Of a stretch of 64,000 nt of DNA, positions 54,801 through 62,947 are shown one piece after another. The DNA lies in contig JAXGMV010000001.1 in NCBI GenBank assembly GCA_040768445.1, positions 1,736,001 through 1,800,000 on the forward strand. Direction: 5' to 3'. Below the pieces are notes generated by a model that had not been told where the DNA came from, made no database searches, and saw only the letters and a program-made list of their open reading frames with translations. Within the stretch, counting starts at the first letter, position 1, and every line of letters begins with the position of its first letter. Origin of the DNA: JAXGMV01 sp040768445. Its GTDB lineage: Bacteria > Chloroflexota > Anaerolineae > Anaerolineales > Anaerolineaceae. A program made the position numbers and the translations under genes.

Positions 54801-55734
54801 CTCCATAGCGTCTGATCAAGCCTTCTTCACATAATTTACGCAGATAGCTTTCTGCAGTGAAACCAGCGGGCACATCATAGTTGGGCAGATGATATACATT
54901 ACCCGGGTCAAGGTCAACATTCGTCCTTTCAGCAATCCACAGCGTGTTTGAAATGGCTTCAGGAACATCAGCAAAGAGTTCAGCCATCTCCTGTGGTGAA
55001 CGCAAGTAGTAAGTATCATTACTCATCCTGAAGCGGTTGTTGTCAGATAGAAGCGCGCCAGTTTGAATGGTGAGGAGAATATCCTGGTACTGCGCATCCG
55101 TGCGGTCAACGTAATGCACATCATTTGTTGCGATAAAGCGCACGTTGTGCTTTTTACCCAGGGCTAAAATCTGCTGGTTGATGATCTCCAACTCCGACAT
55201 GTCGTGTCGTTGGAGTTCAAGGAAAAAATTGTCCCTTCCAAATACATCCAGGTAATACTCAAGCAAACTCTCTGCTTTTTCTTCGTCATTCTCCCGAAAT
55301 GCCAACGAGATTTCGCCGCTCATGCAGGCACTGGTTGCGATCAAGCCTTCAGAATGGTCGGCAAGGAACTCATGATCAATACGCGGGTTGTAATAAAATC
55401 CATCAAGCTGTGAAGCGCTTGCAATTTTGAGCAAGTTCTTATAACCAGTCATGTTTTCAGCCAGCAGCAGTAAGTGCGCTGACTTTTTATCCAGCCTGGC
55501 GTGCTTTTCCAGCATACTGCGCGGCGCCACGTAGGTTTCCAGTCCGATGATAGGCTTGATTCCCGCCTTAACCGCTGTATTAAAAAAATCAATCACGCCA
55601 AACATGGTGCCGTGGTCAGTCAATGCAACTGCCGGCATCTCCATTTCTTTGGCGCGCGAGATTAATTTTTTAATACTGCTGAAGCCATCCAACACTGAGT
55701 ATTGAGAATGCACATGCAGGTGGACAAACGACAT
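51853..55734 (-). CDS. dnaE: DNA polymerase III alpha subunit
   Basis: A 1293-residue replicative polymerase. An N-terminal PHP domain (VHLHVHSQYSVLDG ... ALTDHGTMFG) keeps its metal-binding His and Asp residues and may be an active proofreader. The catalytic PDIDLDFQDD is near residue 400, with the Gly-rich FRPGPMTFIP later. The helix-hairpin-helix, the OB fold (KVVVGGMISTVRSHQTKNNK near 1000) and a C-terminal domain follow. A Pro/Ala/Gln-rich stretch (about 1135-1200) separates the OB part from the last 80 residues. First gene of the dnaE-pfkA unit. Confidence 0.95.
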   Translation of the reverse strand: MSFVHLHVHSQYSVLDGFSSIKKLISRAKEMEMPAVALTDHGTMFGVIDFFNTAVKAGIKPIIGLETYVAPRSMLEKHARLDKKSAHLLLLAENMTGYKNLLKIASASQLDGFYYNPRIDHEFLADHSEGLIATSACMSGEISLAFRENDEEKAESLLEYYLDVFGRDNFFLELQRHDMSELEIINQQILALGKKHNVRFIATNDVHYVDRTDAQYQDILLTIQTGALLSDNNRFRMSNDTYYLRSPQEMAELFADVPEAISNTLWIAERTNVDLDPGNVYHLPNYDVPAGFTAESYLRKLCEEGLIRRYGEKAEDSEVRQRLEYELQVIHELNFDAYFLIVQDLTNHARESGIWYNTRGSAAGSMVAYTLGITSIEPLSQGLFFERFLNKDRVNMPDIDLDFQDDQRSHMMEYCCDKYGSDRVAQIITFGTLGARGAIRDVGRVLDIPLPEVDRVSKLIPNIPSKPISISEAVEQLDELKQIYASTPYLKNLLDTAGHMEGAIRNVGTHAAGVVISDLPLVEYMPLHRPTSNSEVTPIKSVSQFEMWVIDHMKLLKVDFLGLSTLTIMQHACNMIRERHGVDLNLDNIPLDDPDTFKFLGEGHTAGVFQVEGTGMTRYLVQMQPKNLSHIIAMVALFRPGPMTFIPSYIKRMHGEEEVSYLHPALEPIFKETYGTPIYQEQIIFAAMDLAGYSASEADNLRRAISKKKQAEIDAHRIKFISGAEQKGIDPATAEHIYNDWQGFAHYGFNKSHAANYGTIAVQTAYLKTHYPVEYMTATLSASKTDNEKVAFYVADSRSMGIDVLPPDVNHSSWDFSIEDRPGKSPAIRFGLGAIKNVGSNPVQMILDEQQVAKFTDLNDLARRVPLHKVGKRALESMTKAGTMDIFGSRSALLESLDRIISVSTSHFKAIESGQMTFFGQASGIEDDIVLAPCEPIEVRELLEWERELIGLYVSDHPLNAYIPTLKNIVTHYASQLKETSNKDKVVVGGMISTVRSHQTKNNKTMGFATLEDLAGKIELVIFPKTWAKYSHLLTQKEVLSITGSMDTESGDPKVLVDKVEVVAIDSSLPFEASESIEATHLYDNPSTEPEISDYSDTLYEEMQESAADDDAADPWAGEDLLPSEWTRDKNQLMESKSAAAAAYNQSSQVQPAQDPVAVLPEEHVQPVEGASMPETPRVPVEQPKPALSLPVIIPPAFINQPSRFDNEEPHMITVYLRSTGDKNRDIRRLQRIYGMMIACPGHDHFAFMIYENGRGYRMEFPNETTRINNQIIRTISEMVGEDNIRIEPIRIH

Positions 55735-55774
55735 TGAAGCGGGGCTCCTGATTATGGTTTACAGCGATAAAACA

Positions 55775-55780
55775 ATTATA
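55775..55780 (-). promoter_or_regulatory. Possible extended -10 box upstream of dnaE
   Basis: TGCTATAATTG on the minus strand, about 40 bases before the dnaE start. It looks like an extended -10; no -35 is seen at the right distance. Confidence 0.4.
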
Positions 55781-55899
55781 GCATTGCGGTTATCAATCCT
55801 GTTCTGAGCAGTCTTAAAAAATCTTTATTCTTAAGGAAAGCGCCGAAAAAATTAAGCCAAAAAATTCCAAAAAACTATACACATTGTGAAATGGCATAT

Positions 55900-56697
55900 T
55901 TATCGACTGGATTCAAAATAACTTTCAATTTGTTTAAGCCCCCAAGTGATAACCCGTCTGTCTGTTTCATTGATCGAACTACCCATGATCCTGCAGGTAT
56001 CTGCATAAAGGCTCAATGCTGCGCGTGAACGTTGTGCTACGTTATCATCATCATTTGAACCTATGAGCACACCAGATGCAACCCTGAAGTTTTTACTCCA
56101 GTAAGAATCAATCCCTGCGACTTGCTGTGGCACAAGAAAAAACTGGTTTTCAGACAACAAATAAGCCTGGTGATGGATGATCATCAGCTCGCACAGGCCG
56201 ATAAGCAACCCCTGGATGGCATATATGCATGTCCAGGGCTGTCCATTGAGCAGCCCGGTTAAAATCTTAGTGATTTCTTCAACCAGCCCGGCAAGTGATG
56301 TGCTGATTGTCAATTCAGCCTGCCCAGCAAGGTTTGACCAATCCATGTTTCCGGCAGTATCCTTCAAGCGCTCAAGCTGACCGTGAGGGTCATATAAGAT
56401 GACACACTGCTGAAGTGAGGGTTTGACATAGTAAAAACGACTGGGTTGGTGAAGGTCAGCAGTGACACTTTCGATAGAGGTATGCGTAAGGCTTACCAAC
56501 TGTTCATCAATAATCAACAGTTGGTAAGATATCAAAGTATCCAGTTCAGCAGAGGTGACATAACGGATGATGTCAATATCGCTGTGGGGTGATGGTGTAC
56601 CGCGTGCAAAACTGCCTGTCAGGGCAAGGGCAACACTACCGGGTGAATAGGCATCTATGACCTTTTGAACGACTGTATTATTTTCCAGGTTCATCAT
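55900..56697 (-). CDS. Nucleotidyltransferase domain protein (aminoglycoside-adenylyltransferase-like)
   Basis: A 265-residue protein. Its N-terminal nucleotidyltransferase motif is complete: ALTGSFARGTPSPHSDIDII, with Gly-Ser and the D-x-D pair. The C-terminal half is helical, as in stand-alone MNT-type or aminoglycoside-adenylating enzymes. Two start ATGs lie next to each other at 56697 and 56694. No toxin-antitoxin partner (HEPN) is adjacent. It transfers AMP or another nucleotide to an unknown target. It follows the small gene at 56805 on the same strand with a gap of about 100 bp. Confidence 0.78.
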   Translation of the reverse strand: MMNLENNTVVQKVIDAYSPGSVALALTGSFARGTPSPHSDIDIIRYVTSAELDTLISYQLLIIDEQLVSLTHTSIESVTADLHQPSRFYYVKPSLQQCVILYDPHGQLERLKDTAGNMDWSNLAGQAELTISTSLAGLVEEITKILTGLLNGQPWTCIYAIQGLLIGLCELMIIHHQAYLLSENQFFLVPQQVAGIDSYWSKNFRVASGVLIGSNDDDNVAQRSRAALSLYADTCRIMGSSINETDRRVITWGLKQIESYFESSR

Positions 56698-56804
56698 GGA
56701 TGGATGCCAGAGTTAACTTATACGGTTCCTGATGGTGTGACAATAGGCCCTAGGAAAATACCTAAAAAATAAATGATGAAATAAGACTCAGGCGAATGAC
56801 ATTT

Positions 56805-57071
56805 TCAGCGCTGTTTGAAATTTTTCATCTGTGACGCCAGCCGCCATTGCTTGATTATTCTTGAGAATTCAGCCAGGAAGCGCATGTTGTCAGTTTTCTT
56901 TGACTCACCTTCTTCATCGCTAAGCTTGCTTTTAATAATTTCAACCAGTTCCTCATTCAGCCCAGTAGTGCGAATGACATCGTTCCATTCTTGCTTGGTC
57001 TCTTCTTCGAGATGCAAGGAATTAATCAGAGATAAGACTTTTCTTTCTTCGGGTGTGTTTTTCACAGCCAT
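56805..57071 (-). CDS. Small hypothetical protein, 88 aa
   Basis: An 88-residue charged, helix-rich protein of no recognised family, for example EERKVLSLINSLHLEEETKQ and RFLAEFSRIIKQWR. No membrane segment. The ATG at 57071 has AAAGGAG nine bases upstream, which supports expression and this start over the TTG at 57077. Nothing nearby suggests a role. Confidence 0.6.
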   Translation of the reverse strand: MAVKNTPEERKVLSLINSLHLEEETKQEWNDVIRTTGLNEELVEIIKSKLSDEEGESKKTDNMRFLAEFSRIIKQWRLASQMKNFKQR

Positions 57072-57284
57072 TTTCAATTTCTCCTTTCTGTAACGCTGCA
57101 GGGTAATTCTGCATCGCCAGCAGGTACCAGATACATACCTTATTATACAACACCGTTCTAACCATCAGTTTTGCCAATAACTAATGGGCGGTTTTTATGT
57201 ATTATTGGTTATGGAAAGGATCATCTTGAAGATGGAAAAAATTCTGCTATAATCCAGAAATAATTTAGAAAACTATATATTGAA

Positions 57285-57411
57285 ATCCTCAGTTGTTGGG
57301 GAGTAGCAGCCTATTCAGGTTAGGATAATCGACATGACGGGAGTCCCTTCCCCGGTTATCCGGGCGAAAACGCCATGCAAGACCAACGGAATGTCCGTCT
57401 GGTCTTTTTTT
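57285..57411 (+). promoter_or_regulatory. yybP-ykoY (Mn2+) riboswitch with terminator
   Basis: The core matches the manganese riboswitch: GGGGAGTAGC at 57298-57307, a CGACATGACGGGAG loop in the middle and the 3' signature GCAAGACC at 57377-57384. The base-paired closing stem is GTTGG (before GGGG) with CCAAC at 57383-57387. The same bases also form a terminator, AGACCA-ACGGA / TCCGT-C-TGGTCT (57380-57405), followed by TTTTTT. Metal binding should free the closing stem and stop the terminator, switching the P-type ATPase on. The aptamer class is established knowledge; the metal here is inference. Confidence 0.87.
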
Positions 57412-57450
57412 AATAGATTGCGGTTAAGAGGAACTTGGAGGTGAAGTGTG

Positions 57451-60195
57451 ATGGCGTGGTATCAAAAAAATGAATCGGAAGTGATTAACAGCCTCAACAG
57501 CGATGCACAGCAAGGCTTAACTCACGACGAGGCTAAACGAAGAATTGACCAGTATGGCTTAAATGAACTGGTCGATCGCGGGTTAAAAAGCCCCTGGAAG
57601 ATCCTTTGGGAGCAATTGACCGGATTGATGGTATTGATCCTAATCGTGGCTGCAGTCATATCAGGCTTGTTGGGTGAATATAAAGATGTGATCGTCATTA
57701 TGGTCATTGTTGTCCTGAATGCGCTGCTCGGTTTTTCACAGGAATATAAAGCTGAACAAGCCATGGCGGCTTTGAAGAAAATGGCTGTACCCAAGGTAAA
57801 AGTGCGTCGCGGCGGGCACGTCAGTGAAATTCCGGCCCAGGAGCTTGTTCCGGGTGATCTTATCCTTCTGGAAGCTGGGAATACTGTGCCAGCGGACGCC
57901 CGGGTCATCGAGTCCATCAATCTCAGGGCATTGGAAGCAGTACTTACTGGCGAATCAGAACCGGTTGAAAAAATATCTTCTGCCATCGCCAAAGATAATG
58001 TTCAGCTTGGTGACCAGCATAATATGCTGTTCATGGGAACAGTAATCTCATTTGGTCGCGGGTCCGCTATCGTCACAAGTACAGGCATGCAGACTGAACT
58101 AGGAAAGATTGCCGACCTGATACAGTCTGTTCACGGCGAGATGACGCCTCTACAGAAGAAACTTGACCAGCTTGGCAAAGGTTTGGCGCTGGCTGCCTTG
58201 GGCATTGTTGCGCTTGTTTTTGTGAGCGGCTTATTAACTGGTGAAGAAATTGGTTACATGTTCCAAACATCCATTGCACTGGCAGTAGCTGTCATCCCTG
58301 AAGGTCTTCCAGCCGTTGTTACAATTGCGCTAGCTTTAGGTGCACAGCGTATGTTAAAACGACAGGCGCTGATCCGAAAGTTACCGGCGGTGGAGACACT
58401 AGGCTCGGTCACCGTGATCTGCTCAGACAAAACCGGCACACTGACCGAGAATAAAATGACGGTCACTGTACTGGATGTGGCAGAGAACAGGCTGGATTTT
58501 ATCGAGACATTGAGTGGTCACAGCCCGAGTATTACCGCGGATGAGCGGGAACACCCTGTGCTGTTCAACAGTAATGCTGTTGCGATTTTGCTCACTGGTG
58601 GCGCATTATGTAACGATGCTATCCTCGAAACCTCACCACAGGATCCGACCAGTTTCTCAACAGTGGGCGACCCAACTGAAGGTGCACTGGTTATTGCAGC
58701 TGCACGGGTGGGACTGCAAAAAAGTGACCTTGAGAAGGCAATGCCGCGTGTCGCTGAACTGCCGTTTGATTCCGACCGCAAACGCATGACCACAATTCAC
58801 CAATCCGCTGGCAGCATGCCTGTACTGCTTCAGCCAGTTTGGCAGGAGCATCAAAAAACCGGCAGGACATTCAAGTACCTGGCGATCACAAAGGGAGCGG
58901 TTGACAGCCTGTTGGAAGTCTGCAGCCGGGTCTGGCACAATGGTGCAGTGATAACACTGGATGAGCAATGGCTCGAAAGAATCAGACACGCCAATGATGG
59001 AATGGCTCAAAACGGTATGCGGGTTCTTGGTCTGGCATTTCGATCACTGGACTCACTGGAAAATACATCAGAAATTGACGTGGTTGAGAATGACATGGTC
59101 TTTGTGGGTATGTTCGGCATGATTGACCCGGCAAGGCCTGAAGCAAAGGATGCTGTAGCGGTGGCACGGTCTGCTGGCATTCACACCATGATGATTACCG
59201 GCGATCACCCGCTCACAGCTGTGCACATCGCTAAAAACCTGGGTATAACCGACACCGACCAGATCATCACAGGCAAGGAACTGGCAGTCATTGAAATGCC
59301 TGAACTTGAAAGACGTATCAATGATGTGTCCGTATTTGCCCGTGTTTCACCTGAGCACAAGATGAAGATCATCACAGCGCTGCAGAACCGCGGCAACGTT
59401 GTAGCCATGACAGGCGATGGTGTTAATGATGCTCCCGCACTGAAAAAGGCAGATATCGGCATAGCAATGGGCATCACGGGCACTGACGTGTCCAAGGAAG
59501 CATCTGACATGGTGCTCTTGAATGATAACTTCTCCACTATTGTCGCCGCAGTGGAGGAAGGCCGACGTATTTTTGACAATATCCGGAAGTTCATCAAGTA
59601 CACCATGACATCCAACTTTGGTGAGATTGTCACCATGCTGGCAGCCCCACTGCTTGGCATGCCGATACCGCTCATTCCTCTACAGGTATTGTGGATCAAC
59701 CTGGTGACCGATGGGCTGCCTGGTCTGGCCCTTTCGATAGAGCCGGCAGACCGAAACACCATGAAGCGTCCTCCTTATGATCCACAAGAGAGTATTTTTG
59801 GCAGGGGTTTGATCCGTGATGTGATTTGGATAGGACTTTTGATGGGAGCGGTATCCCTGCTTGCCGGCCTACCTTTTTATAAAGCAGGCGCAGATTCCTG
59901 GCGCACGATGGTGTTCACTACACTGACACTCGCACAGATGGGTAACGCTCTGGCAACCCGTTCAGAGAATGAGTCTCTTTTCAAGATCGGGTTATTATCT
60001 AACAGAGCGATGCTTGCATCAGTGTTAGTCACTTTTGGTTTACAGCTGGTCTTGATCTATGTGCCGTTTTTCCAAAACATCTTCAGCACAGTGCCTTTGA
60101 CTGCCGCTGAACTGGCTACTTCTCTTGCTATCAGTGCAGTCGTGTTTACAGCAATTGAGATAGTAAAACTCATCAGGTCTAAACTTAAAAAATAA
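57451..60195 (+). CDS. Cation-transporting P-type ATPase (Ca2+/Mn2+ type)
   Basis: A 914-residue P2-type ATPase with ten membrane helices. Marks: the phosphorylated Asp326 in CSDKTGTLTENKM, the TGES actuator motif (VLTGESEPVEK), the M4 PEGLPA of SERCA/PMR1-type pumps, TGDGVNDAPALK and MITGDHP. It exports Ca2+ or Mn2+ and belongs to the cation-ATPase family of L. lactis YoaB. The start ATG at 57451 has GGAGGTGA six bases upstream. Control by the Mn riboswitch directly upstream makes Mn2+ export likely. Confidence 0.92.
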   Translation: MAWYQKNESEVINSLNSDAQQGLTHDEAKRRIDQYGLNELVDRGLKSPWKILWEQLTGLMVLILIVAAVISGLLGEYKDVIVIMVIVVLNALLGFSQEYKAEQAMAALKKMAVPKVKVRRGGHVSEIPAQELVPGDLILLEAGNTVPADARVIESINLRALEAVLTGESEPVEKISSAIAKDNVQLGDQHNMLFMGTVISFGRGSAIVTSTGMQTELGKIADLIQSVHGEMTPLQKKLDQLGKGLALAALGIVALVFVSGLLTGEEIGYMFQTSIALAVAVIPEGLPAVVTIALALGAQRMLKRQALIRKLPAVETLGSVTVICSDKTGTLTENKMTVTVLDVAENRLDFIETLSGHSPSITADEREHPVLFNSNAVAILLTGGALCNDAILETSPQDPTSFSTVGDPTEGALVIAAARVGLQKSDLEKAMPRVAELPFDSDRKRMTTIHQSAGSMPVLLQPVWQEHQKTGRTFKYLAITKGAVDSLLEVCSRVWHNGAVITLDEQWLERIRHANDGMAQNGMRVLGLAFRSLDSLENTSEIDVVENDMVFVGMFGMIDPARPEAKDAVAVARSAGIHTMMITGDHPLTAVHIAKNLGITDTDQIITGKELAVIEMPELERRINDVSVFARVSPEHKMKIITALQNRGNVVAMTGDGVNDAPALKKADIGIAMGITGTDVSKEASDMVLLNDNFSTIVAAVEEGRRIFDNIRKFIKYTMTSNFGEIVTMLAAPLLGMPIPLIPLQVLWINLVTDGLPGLALSIEPADRNTMKRPPYDPQESIFGRGLIRDVIWIGLLMGAVSLLAGLPFYKAGADSWRTMVFTTLTLAQMGNALATRSENESLFKIGLLSNRAMLASVLVTFGLQLVLIYVPFFQNIFSTVPLTAAELATSLAISAVVFTAIEIVKLIRSKLKK

Positions 60196-60229
60196 ACTAA
60201 TTTGAGTTGTGGCGTTACTTAGTGATGGC

Positions 60230-60266
60230 GCTTCCGGGATACAAAGACCCGGAAGCTCATTTATTC
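60230..60266 (+). terminator. Terminator after the P-type ATPase
   Basis: A 9-bp stem GCTTCCGGG / CCCGGAAGC with a 9-base loop followed by a T-rich stretch TCATTTATTC. It lies 35 bases after the ATPase stop. Confidence 0.65.
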
Positions 60267-60348
60267 TCGCCTTTCCTTGCCATGCCGGATAAAGTTGGGT
60301 ATGATAACCTCAGGCAACAAGAAATTTTACGGTTGGAGAAAAAAAATA

Positions 60349-61068
60349 ATGACAGATCTCTTATACCAGACTGATAGTTACTTACGAGTTTTTGAAGCTG
60401 AAATTACTGCTATCGATGGTGAAAACAGGGCAGTGATGCTAGATAGAAGCGCTTTTTACCCTGGCGGCGGCGGTCAGCCGAACGATACCGGCGTCTTGAA
60501 TGCTGCAGGGATGACCTTTCCAGTCTTAAAAGTCAAAAAGGGTCCTCAAGGCGTTCTACATTTCCTGGGTGGAGAGGATCCACTACCGGCTGTGGGACAA
60601 AAGGTAACAGGAGAGATCAACTGGGAAAGGCGTTACCAATTAATGCGCACTCATACTGCCATGCATGTGCTGTGTGGTGTAATCTTTCGTGACTTTGGCG
60701 CCCAAGTTACTGGCGGAGATATGGATCCACTGCAAGGACGAATGGATTTTGAATTTGAGACCATGAGCAAAGACCTGGTGGGAGTCATTGAGGCGCGTGT
60801 CAATGAAGAAATTCAGAAGGGGCATGAAGTGCATGTCAATATCCTGCCGCGTGAAGAAGCCTTCCAGATTCCCGATTTGATCCGCACCAAGATCAACTTG
60901 CTGCCGCCGGCAATACAGGAGATCAGAACAGTTGAGCTGGTTGGGCTTGATTTGCAGGCTGATGGTGGCACACATGTGAAAAATACCATTGAGGTTGGCA
61001 ATGTCAAGGTGGTTGATTACAAGAGCAAGGGAAAGATTAACAAACGAATTTATGTGGAGATTGCTTAA
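60349..61068 (+). CDS. alaX: Alanyl-tRNA editing protein AlaX
   Basis: A 239-residue stand-alone editing domain that removes Ser or Gly wrongly loaded on tRNA-Ala. The first zinc motif is RTHTAMHVLCG (HxxxH) near residue 103. The second reads DLQADGGTHVKNT, with Asp at a position that is Cys in many AlaX and AlaRS domains; a His in GGTHV is kept. The FYPGGGGQPNDTG segment near residue 33 is typical. The ATG at 60349 has GGAGA about ten bases upstream; the longer frame is unlikely. First gene of a cluster with mgtC-like, RNase H and NTF2-like genes. Confidence 0.85.
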   Translation: MTDLLYQTDSYLRVFEAEITAIDGENRAVMLDRSAFYPGGGGQPNDTGVLNAAGMTFPVLKVKKGPQGVLHFLGGEDPLPAVGQKVTGEINWERRYQLMRTHTAMHVLCGVIFRDFGAQVTGGDMDPLQGRMDFEFETMSKDLVGVIEARVNEEIQKGHEVHVNILPREEAFQIPDLIRTKINLLPPAIQEIRTVELVGLDLQADGGTHVKNTIEVGNVKVVDYKSKGKINKRIYVEIA

Positions 61069-61107
61069 AGCTGTCATGATTTTGTTTGTGTAAGACAGGA
61101 GTGGAAG

Positions 61108-61743
61108 TTGGAATTCAGTTTTGATGTGCTAATAAAAATCCTGCTGGCGATTGCCCTGGGCGGTTTGATTGGTGTCGAAAGAGAGATCAGAGAAAAGGCG
61201 GCTGGTTTTCGAACACTGATTTTTATCTGTTTAGGGTCCAGTATGTTCACCATGCTTTCGATCAATTTTGCTGGAAACCATGACACAGCGCGCATCGCAG
61301 CGAATATTGTCAGTGGTGTTGGTTTTCTCGGCGCAGGCGTTATTCTACGGGAGCAGGGGCGTATCAAAGGACTGACTACTGCATCAATTATCTGGTTTGT
61401 GGCAGCGGTCGGCATGGCAGTTGGCGCTGGGCAGTTTTTGTTTGCGATAGCTGCAACATTAATTGTGTTCATAATCCTGTGGATTTTTCCAAGGGTGGAA
61501 CGCCTCATTGGAAAATCCCATGAAACCCAAACCTATAACATCACCTGTTTATTAAATGAACAGGTGATAAGTGGATTGGAGGATATTGTTTCATCAAGCA
61601 AATTATTTGTTTATTCGCACAAGTTGGAAAAACATGACGAGTCAGCTTTAATAACATGGGTGCTTGCCGGCAGACCCGACTATCACATCAAACTGCGCGA
61701 ACAATTCATTAATTCGAATAGTGTCAATGAGTTTCGGTATTAA
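61108..61743 (+). CDS. MgtC/SapB family membrane protein
   Basis: A 211-residue membrane protein of the MgtC/SapB family. LAIALGGLIGVEREIREKAAGFRT is the family's signature, followed by four hydrophobic segments including IICVGSSM-like and VSGVGFLGAGVIL. The C-terminal ~65 residues are soluble. It starts with TTG at 61108 with AGGAG a few bases upstream; the GTG at 61101 is out of frame. Members are tied to Mg2+ limitation, but the reaction is unknown. Its stop lies 10 bp before rnhA. Confidence 0.85.
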   Translation: MEFSFDVLIKILLAIALGGLIGVEREIREKAAGFRTLIFICLGSSMFTMLSINFAGNHDTARIAANIVSGVGFLGAGVILREQGRIKGLTTASIIWFVAAVGMAVGAGQFLFAIAATLIVFIILWIFPRVERLIGKSHETQTYNITCLLNEQVISGLEDIVSSSKLFVYSHKLEKHDESALITWVLAGRPDYHIKLREQFINSNSVNEFRY

Positions 61744-61753
61744 GAGACATATA

Positions 61754-62278
61754 ATGCCAGATACCAACACTCAGACAATTATTTACACCGATGGCGCTGC
61801 AATTGGAAACCCGGGTCCAGGAGGCTATGCCGCCGTCATACTGCAAGATGGCAAGCGTCGTGAGCTTTCCGGTGGATATCGGCTGACAACCAACAACCGC
61901 ATGGAATTAATGGCTGCAATTGAAGCATTGAAGGTGCTAAAGTCTCCCGAGGATGTCAAGTTGTATTCAGATTCGCGATACCTGGTGGACAGCATCAATA
62001 AAGGCTGGGTAAAAAAGTGGCAGGCAAACCGTTGGAAAAAAGCCGACAAGAAAAAGGCAGAGAACATTGACTTGTGGCAGCTATTACTGGAACAACTTGA
62101 CAAGCACAAAGTGACGTTTGTGTGGGTTGCCGGTCATGCCGGCACACCAGAGAATGAGCGTTGTGATCGCCTGGCAGTAAGAGCCGCAAGTAAAAAAAAT
62201 CTCCCCGAAGATACAGGTTATCAAAACGGGGATCAGCGCAGCAGCCAGCCAGGCCCGCTGACATTATTTGATATTTAA
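61754..62278 (+). CDS. rnhA: Ribonuclease HI
   Basis: A 174-residue RNase HI cleaving the RNA strand of RNA-DNA hybrids. The catalytic residues are seen: IYTDGAAIGNPGPGGY (Asp), NNRMELMAAIEAL (Glu), LYSDSRYLVD (Asp) and VAGHAGTPENERCDRLA (His, Asp). It ends with a 20-residue tail beyond the usual fold. ATG 61754 is chosen; the longer frame overlaps mgtC. Only a weak AGAG is present as ribosome site, so it may be coupled to the gene before it. Confidence 0.93.
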   Translation: MPDTNTQTIIYTDGAAIGNPGPGGYAAVILQDGKRRELSGGYRLTTNNRMELMAAIEALKVLKSPEDVKLYSDSRYLVDSINKGWVKKWQANRWKKADKKKAENIDLWQLLLEQLDKHKVTFVWVAGHAGTPENERCDRLAVRAASKKNLPEDTGYQNGDQRSSQPGPLTLFDI

Positions 62279-62318
62279 ACTGATATTGAAAACATTATAG
62301 ATGGAAGGGAATACTCCT

Positions 62319-62870
62319 ATGCCAAAAACCGTTCCTCTATCAGATTTCTTTCACCAGGAGACGCTCCGCAGTCTGCGGGAAACCTTGCAGCGCTTGCAGT
62401 ATTACTACGCTCAGCGCGATGTCAAATTGCTTGATGCATTCATGGCGGAACTTATTTCTACCGAAGGAAGTATTACCGTCATCGGTGTGGGGCATGATGC
62501 TTTTTATACAGGTCATGACCAGGTGCGCGAGATGTTTGAGAATGACTGGTTGTATTGGGGTGATGTCGTTTTTGACAGCGAGCCTGCAAGGATTGATTAT
62601 CATAACGAGGTAGGGTGGATCACTACAACAGGCACGGTTACAAAGAGATTAGATACTGAAATCCTGTTCAGGAATGCGCCAGATAAAACTCCAGTCACAG
62701 ATGATCGAAAAAGCAATATTCTCTCTGTGTTAAAACTCGCGACTGATGCAATTGAAAACGACAGCGCCGGACAGGTTTTCAGCATGGGTATTCGTTTTTC
62801 AGCTGTGTTACTCAAGACATCCGAAGGCTGGCGCTTCAAGCAGATGCATTTTTCAACAACTACGCCTTAA
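62319..62870 (+). CDS. NTF2-like (SnoaL/DUF4440-type) protein
   Basis: A 183-residue protein with an NTF2-like cone fold by sequence: a helix rich in Leu and Tyr (TLQRLQYYYAQRDVKLLDAFMAELIS), then alternating strands ending VLLKTSEGWRFKQMHFS. Such folds bind small molecules or act as enzymes. ATG 62319 has GAAGGGA eight bases upstream, so the ATG at 62301 is less likely. It is 40 bp after rnhA. No active-site pattern is recognisable, so no reaction is proposed. Confidence 0.72.
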   Translation: MPKTVPLSDFFHQETLRSLRETLQRLQYYYAQRDVKLLDAFMAELISTEGSITVIGVGHDAFYTGHDQVREMFENDWLYWGDVVFDSEPARIDYHNEVGWITTTGTVTKRLDTEILFRNAPDKTPVTDDRKSNILSVLKLATDAIENDSAGQVFSMGIRFSAVLLKTSEGWRFKQMHFSTTTP

Positions 62871-62947
62871 GACATTAAGTCAGCGAGACACTTTATTAAA
62901 ATTGAACAAACGATGTCATTATTCAAAAAGAAACTCTGGAGACGACT

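Noticed and set aside
55900..57071. MNT/HEPN toxin-antitoxin pair (nucleotidyltransferase plus the 88-aa protein)
   Set aside because: The small protein lacks the HEPN RxxxxH motif, the gap is about 100 bp, and the nucleotidyltransferase is longer than typical MNT antitoxins.
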